Source: Adiantum capillus-veneris
Lineage: Eukaryota; Streptophyta; Polypodiopsida; Polypodiales; Pteridaceae
DNA: 64,000 bases
Assembly: GCA_014529385.2 (NCBI GenBank)
Contig: CM043959.1
Span: forward strand, 8,459,526 to 8,523,525
Direction: 5' to 3'
Part shown: in pieces, positions 33,715 through 45,109 of the stretch
How positions within the stretch are numbered: the stretch's first letter is position 1
Layout of the letters: each line of letters opens with the position of its first letter
Position numbers and translations under genes: made by a program
Notes under the pieces: model-generated
What the model saw: only the letters and a program-made list of their open reading frames with translations
Told to the model about the DNA's origin: nothing
The model's database searches: none

Positions 33715-34143
33715 GGACGTGAAATCATGGACCAGCTACCATCTAAGGATAATCTATCCATGCCCTCTCCTCTAACCACCCATAGTTGACACAACTAATT
33801 TCCTTCGAGAGCTGCAGCTTGGTGTAGGATAGAGAGTTGATGCTGCAGTGGCAGGGGTGTGTGGGTTCCTGTCTGTGGTTGCACTGAGGTAGTGGAATGC
33901 TATTTTGAAGAGGTAAGTGCAATTGCAATAATATTGGCATTTGGTGGTTTCAATGTATTGTGTGATCATGCCAGTGAGGATGGAGGAAGAGGAGGAGAGG
34001 AGGTGATATTGCTGTGATCATGCTTGCTGAATTTGCTCACCGATGGTCAGGGCGATTGTGTTGAGAGTGCAAGATTCAGAAGCTGCAAGGCGAGAGGAAG
34101 GCTGGGATGTAGTGGATGTGAAAGCCATGCATTCTATTCTCAG

Positions 34144-34229
<86 letters not shown>

Positions 34230-34655
34230 GGAAGCACATCTTTGAGGTGCAAATGATGCATAAGATAGGGGCGAGCAACTGCAGTGGAAGAGTATGGGCT
34301 CTCATTAGATGCAAACTTGGAGTTTGAGGCTGCACGTCTCTCTCTGTTTCTCTCATGCTCCTGAAAAATCTGTGTCTTGATCTCTCTCTGTCTCTCATGC
34401 TGTTGGCAAAATATCGTATGAGGCACTTGAGAAGGCAAATCATGAGGGGTGTAGGGCTACTGTGAGATTGTTGACGAGGGCAAGATTGACTCAAGGGTGA
34501 GATTGCTGGTGGAGGGTGCTATTGGCGGGTTCTACGTGCGCTAAGAAGAAGTGGGGATGGAAGCATGGACGGAGATAGGCATATTGTAAAGTAATACATT
34601 TTATTTAGACGGGTGCAAGTATCCAGAGGCCAGTGTATTGAGTAATTTTCCATAG

Positions 34656-34862
34656 AATCTCACAGGATGCCTGGATGGAATTGACCACCTTATCCATCTT
34701 CATGACCTTCAACTGGACGGATGTCCAATATTGTTGGAAGAGCTACCTTCCTTGGATGCCCTGCAGGAAATGGAATTGCTCTATATAACAAAGTGTGTGA
34801 AGCTCAAAGGCATGAGGGGTTCTGATGAGATGAGAAAGGTGGAATCGGTTCGACTCCATTAA
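34656..34862 (+). pseudogene. NLR-type LRR segment, copy 2 (open)
   Basis: 207 bp, no internal stop, same acceptor-like CCATAG and same KVESVRLH-stop ending. It carries PSLDALQEMELLYITKC between the two LRR hydrophobic strands. It is open but has no visible start or upstream exon, so expression is uncertain. Confidence 0.7.
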
Positions 34863-35297
34863 GGACGTGAAACCATGGACCATCTACCATTTAAGGACAA
34901 TCTATCCATGCCCTCTCATGCAGCCACACGTAGTTGACACGGCTAATTTCCTTCGAGAGCTGCAGCTTGGTGCAGTATAGAGAGTTGATGCTGGAGTGGC
35001 AGGGTTGTGTGGGTCCCTTTGTGTCGCTGCACTGAGGCAGTGGAATGCTATTCTGAATAGGTAAGTGCAATTGCAATAATATTGGCATTTGGTGGTTTGA
35101 ATGTATTGTGTGATCATGCCGGTGACGATGGAGGAAGAGGAGGAGAGGAGGTGATATTGCTGTGATCATGCTTGCTGAATTTGCTCACCGATGGTCAGGG
35201 CGATTGTGTTGAGCGTGCAAGATTTAGAAGCTGCAAGGCGAGAGGAAGGCTGGGATGTAGTGGTTGTGGATGCCATGCATTCTATTCTCAGTTTTGC

Positions 35298-35355
<58 letters not shown>

Positions 35356-35812
35356 GACACACACATGGGAAGCACATCTTTGAGGTGCAAATGATGCATA
35401 AGATACGGGCGAGTAGCCGCCGCAGCGGAAGATTTTGGGCTCTCATTGCATGCAAACTTGCAGTTCGAGGTTGCATGTCTCTCTCTCATGCATTCTCTCT
35501 CTGTTTCTTTCATGCTCCTGAAACATCTGTGTCTTGATCTCTCTCTCTATCTCATGCTCTTGAAAGAAGATTGTCTGAGGCACTTCAGAAGGAAAATCAT
35601 GAGGGGTGTAGGGTTACTGTGAGATTGTTGACAAGGGCGAGATTGACTCAAGGGTGAGATTGCTGGTGGAGGCTGCTATTGGTGGGTTCTACGTGCGCTA
35701 AGAAGAAGTTGGGATGAAAGCATGGATGGAGATAGGCATATTATAAAGTAATACATTTTATTTAGACGGGTGCAAGTATCTAGAGGCCAGTGTATTGAGT
35801 AATTTTCCATAC

Positions 35813-36019
35813 AATCTCACAGGATGCCTGGATGGAATTGACCACCTTATCCATCTTCATGACCTTCAATTGGATGGATGTCCAATATTGTTGGAAGAGC
35901 TACCTTCCTTGCATGCCGTGCAGGAAATGGAATTGCTCTATATAACAAAGTGTGTGAAGATAAAAGGCGTGAGGGGTTCTGATGACATGAGAAAGGTGGA
36001 ATCGGTTCGGCTCCATTAA
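35813..36019 (+). pseudogene. NLR-type LRR segment, copy 3 (acceptor site changed)
   Basis: 207 bp and open, but the sequence before it reads CCATAC instead of CCATAG. If the AG is a real splice acceptor, this copy would be skipped. It differs from copy 2 at several residues, for example ...ELPSLHAVQEMELL. Confidence 0.7.
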
Positions 36020-36463
36020 GGACGTGAAAGCATGGACCAGCTACCATTTAAGGACAATCTATCCATGCCCTCTGATGCAGCCACCTGTAGTTGACTCAGG
36101 TAATTTCCTTCGAGAGCTGCAGCTTGGTGCAGGATAGAGAGTTGATGCCGGAGTGGCAGGGATGTGTGAGTCCCTGTGTGTGGTTGCACTGAGGCAGTGG
36201 AATGCTATTATGAAGAGGTAAGTGCAATTGCAATAATATTGGCATTTGGTGGTTTCAATGTACTGTGTGATCATGCCGGTGAGGATGGAGGAAGAGGAGG
36301 ACACGAGGTAATATTATTGTCATCATGCTTGGTGAATATCCTCACCGATGATCATGGGGATTGTGTTGAGCGTGCAAGATGAAGAAGCTGCAAGGCGAGA
36401 GGAAGGTTGGGATGTAGTGGATGTGAAAGCCATGCATTCTATTCTCAGTTTGGCCTCTCGCTA

Positions 36464-36495
<32 letters not shown>

Positions 36496-37420
36496 TGTCT
36501 CACACACACACACACACACACACACATGTGAAGCATATCTTTGAGGTGCAAATGATGCATAAGCTAGGGGAGAGCAGCCGCAGCCGAAGACTATGGGATC
36601 TCATTGCATGCAAACCTGCAGTTCGAGGTTGCATGTCTCTCTCTCATGCATTCTCTCTCTGTTTCTCTCATGCTCCTGAAAAATCTGTGTCTTGATCTCT
36701 CTCTCTCTCTCTCTCTCATGCTCTTGGCAGAAGATCGTATGAGGCACTTGAGAAGGAAAATCATGAGTGGTGTAGGGCTAGTGTGAGATTGTTCACGAGG
36801 CCGAGATTTACTCAAGGGTTATATTGGTGGTGGAGGCTGCTATTGGCGGGTTCTACGTGCGCTAAGAAGAAGTGGGGATGGAAGCATGGACGGAGACAGT
36901 CATATTCTAAATTAATACATTTTATTTAGACGCGTGAAAGTATGTAGAGGCCAGTGTATTGAGTAATTTTGCAATACCATTTAAGGAAAATCTAACCATG
37001 CCCTCTCGTGCAGCCACCTGTAGTTGACACACTTAATTTCCTTCAACTGCTGCAGCTTGGTGCAGGATAGAGAGTTGATGCTGGAGGGGCAGGGGTGTGT
37101 GGGTCTCTGTTTCTCTCATGCTCCTGAAACATCTGTGTCTTGATCTCTCTCTCTCTCTCTCATGCTCTTGGCAGCAGATCGTATGAGGCACTTGAGAAGG
37201 CAAATCGTGAGGAGTGTAGGGTTACTGTGAGATTGTTCACAAGGGCGAGATTGACTCAAGGGTGAGATTGCTGGTGGAGGCTGCTATTGGCGGGTTCTAC
37301 GTGCGCTAAGAAGAAGTGGATATGGAAGCATGGACGGAGATAGGCATATTGTAAAGTAATACATTTTATTTAGACGGGTGCAAGTATCCAGAGGCCAGTG
37401 TATTGAGTAATTTTCCATAG

Positions 37421-37627
37421 AATCTCACAGGATGCCTGGATGGAATTGACCACCTTATCCATCTTCATGACCTTCAACTGGATGGATGTCCAATATTGTT
37501 GGAAGAGCTACCTTCCTTGGATGCCCTGCAGGAAATGGAATTGCTCTATATAACAAAGTGTGTGAAGCTCAAAGGTGTGAGGGGTTCTGATGAGATGAGA
37601 AAGGTGGAATCGGTTCGGCTCCATTAA
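37421..37627 (+). pseudogene. NLR-type LRR segment, copy in the truncated fifth unit (open)
   Basis: 207 bp, open, acceptor CCATAG intact, closest by eye to copy 2 (same SLDAL residues). It lies in the last, 5'-truncated unit; unit 4 has lost its copy. Confidence 0.7.
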
Positions 37628-37976
37628 GGACGTGAAACCATGGACCATCTACCATTTAAGGACAATCTATCCATTCCTTCTCATGCAGCCACCCGTAGTT
37701 GACACAACTAATTTTCTTCGAAAGCTGCAGCTTGGTGCAGTATAGAGAGTTGATGCTGGAGTGGCAGGGGTGTGTGGGTCCCTGTGTGTGGTGCGTTGAG
37801 GCAGTGGAATGCTATTCTAAATAGGTAAGTGCAATTGCAATAATATTAGCATTTGGTTGTTTCAATGTAGTGTTTGATCATGCCGGTGAGGATGGAGGAA
37901 GAGGAGGAGAGGAGGTGATATTGTTGTGATCATGCTTGCTGAATTTGCTCACTGATGGTCCGGGCGATTGTGTTGA

Positions 37977-39943
37977 TTTTGATATTGCTATTATGGGTGA
38001 CAGTATATGTCCTTTTACGGTCTCAGTAGTAGTTCGAAGCTGAAGCCTTGGGAGGAACTGGAAGGACGCCTGGAAGCGAAGCTGAAGACGAAGGCAACGA
38101 GGGAGATAATCTACCAGTTTCAGAGGTGTGATCGGACATGATTGCTGCATTTTCTTGAAGACATCGTTACAACCCTTCGAGATGATGTTGATGCTTTTTT
38201 TTAATGATGCTGAGGTTTTGGTTGTGAAGGAGGGGCGAAACGGCAGCAATAGAGCATGTGGGTGCACGATGCATTTGGTCGTGCCTTAAGGGCGGCACAG
38301 GCGAGGAAGGAGGACCTGTCCAGACTCGATGCGAGAGGTGTGGTGGCTAAGATGTTTAGGCATCAGCCAATAATATGGCACCGTAGGAGAGCTAACGGAA
38401 TGGGAGGGCGTGCATGCAATGCTTGAGGTGGTGAAGTTTAGCAGATAAGCAAGGTCGATGTAGGGAATTGGTAATTTGGTAGTGGCCATTGGTGGTGTGC
38501 TAAGCAAGAGAGCCGAGCACCAGTACTCCGGAGGGTTGTGGATGGTTGTGGTGTGTGGAGAGCAATCTGCAGGTGGCAAGTGTTCGCACTCAGTAGCGAC
38601 CTGTGGGCAGTGCCGACTAAGACAATAGACAATAGAGATGGTTGTAGCGCGCACATGGGTATGTTCAATCACATGTTCTATGCCCTTCAACGGCTACTAA
38701 CCGGAATACACTCAGCCCCTGTCACACTGGGGCAGGAAATCGCTCGCCAAACTGAGGTGGCGGCCAGCCATTTGCCCAACCAAAAGTGGAAGATGGCCTC
38801 CAACTCATGTCAGAGGGGCGGGAAAACCCCCCAGCCAACTTTTTCGCATGGGTGTCCAAGTGCAAAAAGTCGAAGTGGTAAAACTTTTGACAGGATTTGA
38901 GCTCTGACAGTCAGTGGAGGTGGCGGACGCTGAAGCACTTGGCTAGCACTGTGGCTAGATGTCTACTGAGCGTGGTCTCTTTGTTGTGAGCATGGTGTGA
39001 TTTCGTTTGTGTGAAGAGAGAGGGGCGGGTGCCCTGGTGTGACAGGGGCCTCACACGCACATGGTGAGTGTTCGGCTTGAACCTAAGTAGGCCATGTAAT
39101 CTTTTGTCGTAGCTTTTATAGGTTCATGGAAAAGAGGAAAAAGCAAGTCTCTGATTGGCTGGTACCTGATGAACGTCGTGAATGCTTTGTAAATGCATGG
39201 AGAGGGGGGGCTTCATTATCATGCGTTAGTTCATGGCATGGTACACATCAATCCAAAAATAAAGTGGGCCACCCTCTTCGAATCCACCGAACGGAGGCCT
39301 TGGCTGCAGGAAAGAGAGCTAGAAGAGCAGTCACCAAGACAAAGTGGGCAACCAGCTAAGGCAATGCAGGACACTGAGCTTGCGGATGACAACCGTGGTG
39401 CTAGCAAGCAAAGCAAGCTCATTGAGGGAGACTAGAAACTAGCTGGTGGCACTATAGTTCGAAGTTGAAGCACTCTCCCAATGATGTCTACATCATCATC
39501 AACTAGCTGATGCTCATGGATGAAGATGTGAAGCCTAACTTTGATGTGTGTCAAGAGGGTGTGACCTTCCCAGTGGCCGCCACATCCTTCAAGTTCGTTG
39601 TTGTTGCACTGCACTAGGCTCCATCAAACAACTCACCACGTGGCTACATATTCCGACTCCTCTCCAAAACTCTGAGTCGCCAATCTTGACTATGGTCACT
39701 CATGGTGCGCCTCCTCTCCGATAGTGGCCGATTAGCCATCGAGAACTTGAGCGTTGAAACTTGAAAACCGTTTGCAACTTGGTCGTTCAAATATGATAAT
39801 CATGAGAGCAAGTTGATGGCCATCACGAGTTTCATCCACGGTAAGTAGTGGGCAGTCTGGAGAGAAAGGCTGAAGAGAGTAGACGAGCATTACAATAGGC
39901 CCAAATTTGTGTGTGCATGCACGTGTGTGTGTGTGTGTGTGTG

Positions 39944-39989
<46 letters not shown>

Positions 39990-40640
39990 CTTTTATGGTG
40001 TTGATGGAGGTCCTTAATGTGTTGCAGTAGCATTACAACAACATGGTCTAGGGATATATGGCAAGACTCAAAATGCACGTCCAGTGCCATCAATTGTCAG
40101 TGCTACACACAAGGTCACATAATGCAATGCTAACAAACAAGAAACAGAGCAGTTCCAAAAATCGGGGAGCCTTTTTTAGGCTCGCCATGTGGCACAAGAA
40201 ATGCACTTTGAACAAGTTGGGCCTTGGTTGTGTGGACCTTGGTGCAGATAATGGTTGTGTAGACCTTTGTGTCATCGAACCTCACACTCGAGGACGTTGG
40301 GGAGCACAAGGGGGTGGACGCATGGGTAACAAAGAGCATTGGTTGTAATGAGGGCGAACTTTATCAAGATAGACATCATAAACCAAGTAAGCTTGCTGCA
40401 GCGTCTGCCCAGAGAGAGAGAGAGAGAGAGAGTTGTAATCACAGGTGTTGTCACCTCTCCTTCATAATGTTGTCCCTCGGAGTGAATTGATAATAGGCTA
40501 TGCCAAATGGAGGTAAGGCCACAAAGAAGTGGTCTAATTTTCTATTTGGACGCAATTATGCACCTATGCTCGCATCTTGAAGGCATTATAAGCTATGCAA
40601 GAAGTTGATTGAGGAAAATAATTCATAATGAGAGGGGGTC
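37977..40640. other. No intact gene; coding-like scraps
   Basis: After the array the plus strand near 38031-38200 reads like a broken coiled-coil protein (KPWEELEGRLEAKLKTKA, then stops) that I cannot assign. Frames at 38538-38900 (120 codons) and 39193-39435 (80 codons) have no recognised motif. A (GT)n(GA)n tract lies at about 39910-39987 and a short (AG)n at 40411-40433. Confidence 0.4.
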
Positions 40641-40865
40641 TTGAAGAAAAACATCGTGATTGGGCAAGGAAGCTCTATGTTGTCTTCATCATATGTATAG
40701 TGAAGGCCTCTCTCCAAATGTGACCACCTATGTGTGCATCAGCTTAAAGACACGTAGATGGATAAATATATGCAAGGTGGATTACTTGAAAGGGGCAAAT
40801 ATTCAACAACCTGCTGGTCTGTATTTATGCCAAGTGTGGTGTACATATGTTTGTCTTCGATAACT
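40640..40865 (+). pseudogene. PPR (pentatricopeptide repeat) protein remnant
   Basis: The frame encodes EALCCLHHMYSEGLSPNVTTY, the characteristic end of one PPR motif and start of the next (helix, then x-G-x-x-P-N-x-x-T). After a frameshift near 40830 a second motif reads LVCIYAKCG, matching the common PLS-class MYAKCG word. PPR proteins bind organellar RNA. Only about two repeats are left, with at least one frameshift, so this is a relic. PLS-type PPR sequences are abundant in land plants and especially numerous in ferns and lycophytes. Confidence 0.7.
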
Positions 40866-40879
40866 ATTCAATTTGTTCT

Positions 40880-41143
40880 CTAACCATCATTCACCATCTT
40901 GCCCATCACCCTCACAAGCCCTGTACTCAGGATGTCCAATTGTGTCTGAGCTGGCATCCATCGCCAAGTTGCTCAGTTGACAGCAGGGAGCGTTGTACAG
41001 TGGTAGAGCATTAATTGGAGATGTATAGAAACACACATACATACACATACACATACCGGTCGTAAGAGCGAGCGACGTGACACCTCCTCTTGCTCTGCAA
41101 TGTTAACTGAAGAGAGTACATAGGCACACGAGTGATTTAACAC

Positions 41144-41195
<52 letters not shown>

Positions 41196-41264
41196 CTAGC
41201 GATGAGCGAGAAACCGGAGAGCTAGACATATATGCGCCGGCAGCATCTCGCCACACTAGATATG

Positions 41265-41314
<50 letters not shown>

Positions 41315-41341
41315 CACCCATGAGAACTGGATACAAGACTC

Positions 41342-41387
<46 letters not shown>

Positions 41388-42510
41388 GACAACACCCATC
41401 CAAAGAGAGAGCCGCTCAGAGTTCTGGCATGTGAGTCATTAATTTAATTTGTGTCATAGTACTAATTAATAGGGAAAGCTAATGAATTCCTGCAGCTTCA
41501 TACACACATCAGATGGTTATGTATGAAGCATGATGCACAACCCCATGTTTCGTTTCACTTGCACATCAACCCTATAGACGCATCTGGCGCAACATCAACA
41601 TGACCCAGCTCGCAATGACCATATTTTAGCCAGATATATGACATGCATGCACTAGGGTGTATACAATGCGCACTGTCTCCACAACACCACACCTCTCTCA
41701 TCTTCCCGTCTCGATTGCTTTATAGAGCTTTGCATTTGTAGCTCTGACACCCTCCCTGTTATCATCCTGCAAGGCTCTCAGCCGGTCCCTTACTCCGTAA
41801 CCTTTGTGTAATTCTCTGATTCTATAGCTTCTCTCAACTTGGCCTCCAGCGCATACTCATCCACTTGTGTAGGGTTTTCAATCTTAACCTTATTGTCAAG
41901 TCCCCGCTCATAGACCCCTCTAAACATCTCAACATAGAAAGCTGATGCCGTTGTTTTGATAATTGAACCAATTTGATAAGTTTTCTGCTTAGAGCAATAT
42001 TATACTGATCGGAGAAGATCTTCTCGTGCAAATATGACATAACAGTTGCATGCAACGGCCACAAGCTGCTGCACTATCAATTATGCACTCCAGAACAATA
42101 AATATTACTGTACGTGCATGATGCTGCATGGATCGAACACAAGCGAGGTTACATTAGTCAGTTAATTGTTATGAAGGGGAGTTAATTTGTTATGAAAGGG
42201 GGGGAGACACTCACCCGATGCTATGTATTAATCCTCTCTCATATGCATGAGGTGGACAATAGATTGAGCAATAGATTTGCGCTCGCCAATGCAAGCCGTC
42301 CAGACACAGACAAGGACTAGCCTGCAACTGCCACTGCAGGAAGCGACGCACGTGTGCGAACCTCGAAGCTGCGGATTATTTACTTGTGGGCCGTGGCAGC
42401 GTGCTCGCCTGCGAATGCGATAAGCAGTTAGTGTTGCGGCCACCCGCGCACAAGAAGTTTTGGACAAATTCTCACAATAATTCCCGCATTGTGACTTACC
42501 CCAACATCAT
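40880..42510. other. No gene recognised; several microsatellites
   Basis: Contains (GA)n at 41143-41193 and 41272-41311 and (GT)n at 41345-41384, with ~80 unique bases between the first two. No supported coding region. Confidence 0.5.
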
Positions 42511-42516
42511 GAGCTT

Positions 42517-42609
42517 CGCATACCTAGCTACGATTGGGGGCAGGGTACCGCCGGCCCGGTGGGGGGGCCGATGGTCCCTTGCCCCCAATCGTACCTAGCT
42601 AGGTATGCG
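42517..42609. repeat. 93-bp GC-rich foldback (inverted repeat)
   Basis: Left arm 42517-42542 (CGCATACCTAGCTACGATTG, then GGGGCA) is complementary to right arm 42580-42609 apart from a four-base CCTA insertion. The loop itself is partly self-complementary (AGGGTACC against GGTCCCT). It could form a long hairpin on either strand. Confidence 0.8.
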
Positions 42610-44297
42610 CAGGGCCGAAAATTGCAACCCTTCCTGCCCTTCCTTCGCTGCTAGCCCTGCACACGCCGGGCAAATTTATAATAGCCCTTCCTAAGGAAGG
42701 ACAGGTTGTTCGACTGCCCTGCCCCAAGGAAGGGCATATTTTTTCAAGGTCTTCCTAGGGAAGGGCAATCTTTGAAAATGCTCTGCGGAGATTAATCATG
42801 TTAATGCTTGGCATTGGGACTTTTGGACTTGTACCTAGAGGATGTTCTATGGAATTTGAGAGTCTCTAATGAGTATAGAATTTGATTTTGAAGGTTGTTC
42901 AAGCATGCATTGCCATGCACCTTAAAAAAAGTTAGGGTATACTTTTTCATGTAGGGAATTCCAAGTATGCTTTTTAATATAGGTAATTTTAACGCATTGG
43001 GCAGACTGTAGAGACAACAAAGTGCGAAGATTGAAGTTCGAAGCTTGAACTTGAGAGTTGAACGTTCAATTGCTTGTGAGTTTTCTAACGAAGGCATCAA
43101 CCTTGAGTGACGAGTCTCATCACTCGTCTCTCTCATCCACCAACTGCTGACACAGAGCTTCTATATCCAACTTCCAACTGAGATGAGGAGGTTTGAGGGA
43201 TGCCATGTAATCAAGGCAAGTGGGTTGGGAAAAAAGAGAAGGTAAGTACACCCTAGAGATTAACTGAAAGCATGGCTGAATAATGCCTTATTGAAGGAAA
43301 TTTCGGAGAGAGTAAAGATTAAGCACTCTTGATGCTGATTTGCTATGCAAAATCTTTTAAAGTTGTTCTTAGATATCGATTGATTCTTACAAGGGCTCAG
43401 ACTCATGATCACTACAAGCTCCAGATTCCAGAATTGCCTAGCACTCTCCCATCATCCATGAACTGCAAGCTGCCCTCGAGAGTCCCTTGGGAAACCTCTA
43501 GGTTGTGATTCCAACGACTCTAGAGTCTAAGATTGCAAAGGTCCTTCAAGCCTCAAGGCTCCTTCACGAATCATGATTCACATAGTGCTAGCCTCTTGGT
43601 TTGTTAGGCATGCTCCCAAAGCCCATTTATATGAACCCGTACTTATCACTTCATCATGTTTAAGATGGCGCCATGTCTGATGATTAGGACGCTACAATTT
43701 ATGTTGTTTATATAATATTATAAGGATATTATTTTTTGCCATTGGTGATTCTTAGGGGACGAGAACGATTTAGAGGGAACTTGGAAGCGGGAAGTTTGAA
43801 GAGATGTCTACCCTAGCTTCAAAGAGAGAATAGTGATAGCGGTAACTTCATGAGCTCAACAATGGAAAGGTCTCTCACTCAAGAGGAGACTCTTCATGGT
43901 TACAATTCTAGCAAAGGGCAAGATATATGATGTCGTCACCGCAGCTGCATTGCATGACATTTCAAGTTCCAAGTATTTGCATGTTCCATTAACAACTTAT
44001 TACTACTTCTCTTGCTCATTGTGTATCTTGTAGAAAATGATTTTTAGTATTGCTACGCAATGTTTTCAAAGTGCACCCTTTCTCATTGTCCTTTAGAATT
44101 TTCTTTACAAGCTACAATTGTTTGAAAACACATGTGAAAATTTTGGATTTTGGTAAAGATTTGATCGAAAGGGCATGGAAATTTTTGCCCTTCATTTTGA
44201 AGGTCAAAATGCCAAACAACCCTTCCCATGGGACGGGTGCTCTTGAAAATTTCCTTTCCCCAGGATGGGTAAGGGTGCCCTGCAATTTCCAGGCCTA
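42610..44297. mobile_element. Non-autonomous hAT-like DNA transposon (proposed)
   Basis: The left end CAGGGCCGAAAATTGCA and the right end (complement TAGGCCTGGAAATTGCA) are imperfect terminal inverted repeats. Next to them stand GGTATGCG (42602-42609) and GGTGTGCG (44298-44305), a 7-of-8 match of the 8-bp target-duplication size typical of hAT elements. Subterminal regions at both ends carry several CCCTTCC/GGAAGGG words in both orientations, as in hAT transposase-binding regions. No transposase motif is seen within the ~1.7 kb. Confidence 0.5.
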
Positions 44298-44402
44298 GGT
44301 GTGCGGTGCCTCTCGAGCAGAAGCTCATGATGTTATTCATTGTATGAAAAACAATGGAAAAGATTCCGTTTTCCTACATGAGAAAATTTGTAAATCTTCT
44401 TA

Positions 44403-44691
44403 GGCTATGGTCACGCGAGGCTTAGTTTCCACAGACAACATTCGACCAAGCCTGATAGCGTGCAGCTTTCCACCGGCATAGTGGTGTAAAATTTTGTAAC
44501 TATGACTTTTTTGGTTTAGTTTTAAAACTAAGCCCGTTGCCTGTTGGTGACTTCTACTTTTCTCTCTCCTATCTGCGCCTCACACTCCCTCTCACTACTG
44601 GCTGCTCCCCGTCACCCTCTGAGTTGCCGTACCTGCTGTGGTCAGATTCTATCGTGAGTTACTGAAAACTAAGCTTCGCGTGACCATGCTC
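44403..44691. mobile_element. Harbinger/Tourist-like MITE
   Basis: 289 bp with ~26-bp terminal inverted repeats (left GGCTATGGTCACGCGAGG..., right complement GAGCATGGTCACGCGAAG..., both running on to CTTAGTTT) flanked by TTA on each side (44400-44402 and 44692-44694). A 3-bp TTA/TAA duplication and short length fit PIF/Harbinger-derived MITEs. No coding capacity. Confidence 0.75.
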
Positions 44692-44954
44692 TTATGCCGC
44701 GACTTCAAACAGGGTGCCAGAACGCCATATTGGGCCAGGGGCCGCCTAACGGGTCACATCTCATCATGTCAATTCAATCCTACAAATTACGCCCTCTAGT
44801 AGAGGCCCCAGTCTATCTAATACTATATTAAGAAATTACTCGTTTTGGCAACTTTTGCAATACCCACATTGCAATCCATGTTTTCACTGTCATTGGATCG
44901 CTATTAGGTCTCCCCTTAGGTCTCAGAAAATTAAAAAGTTTATCAAAACATCAA

Positions 44955-45045
44955 ACAGGAATAAGTGAAAGGTGAGTTTAGGAGATGAAAAGACCTATGG
45001 AAATGGAAAGTCGAAAGACTTTTTGTGTTAATGTAAAGAGAGACT
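44955..45045. repeat. Dispersed ~80-bp repeat, copy 1
   Basis: GGTGAGTTTAGGAGATGAAA through to TTTTTGTGTTAATG recurs at 53639-53712. It contains AAAGTC-GAAA-GACTTT, a 6-bp stem with a GAAA loop. Confidence 0.8.
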
Positions 45046-45109
45046 GGTACAACGGCGCCGCCTTCAATAGTGCTATGCGGATTTTCTAACCTTAGGCATG
45101 CCAACACTA

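Larger units (their letters stand above)
32833..37976 (+). repeat. Tandem array of ~1.15-kb units carrying LRR segments and TC/AC microsatellites
   Basis: Units are anchored on GTGCAAGAT plus a shared GCAAGG(C/T)GAGAGGAAGG block at 32833, 34067, 35215 and 36372 (spacings 1234, 1148, 1157). A fifth, 5'-truncated unit runs from about 37100 to 37976. Order in a unit: anchor, (TC)n(AC)n tract, a CTCTCATGCTCC block with a second (TC)n, a GGCGGGTTCTACGTG block, the LRR segment, a GGTAAGTGCAATTGC donor-like block, and a GAATTTGCTCACCGATGG end. Unit 4 lacks the LRR segment and is joined back to the middle of unit 5, a recombination-type deletion. Unit lengths differ mostly through the microsatellites. 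Confidence 0.9.

Noticed and set aside
37878-38690. Minus-strand frames of 129 and 134 codons beyond the LRR array
   Set aside because: Composition is Ser/Pro/His-rich without motif, and the first overlaps the array end. The plus strand reads more protein-like there, but is broken too.
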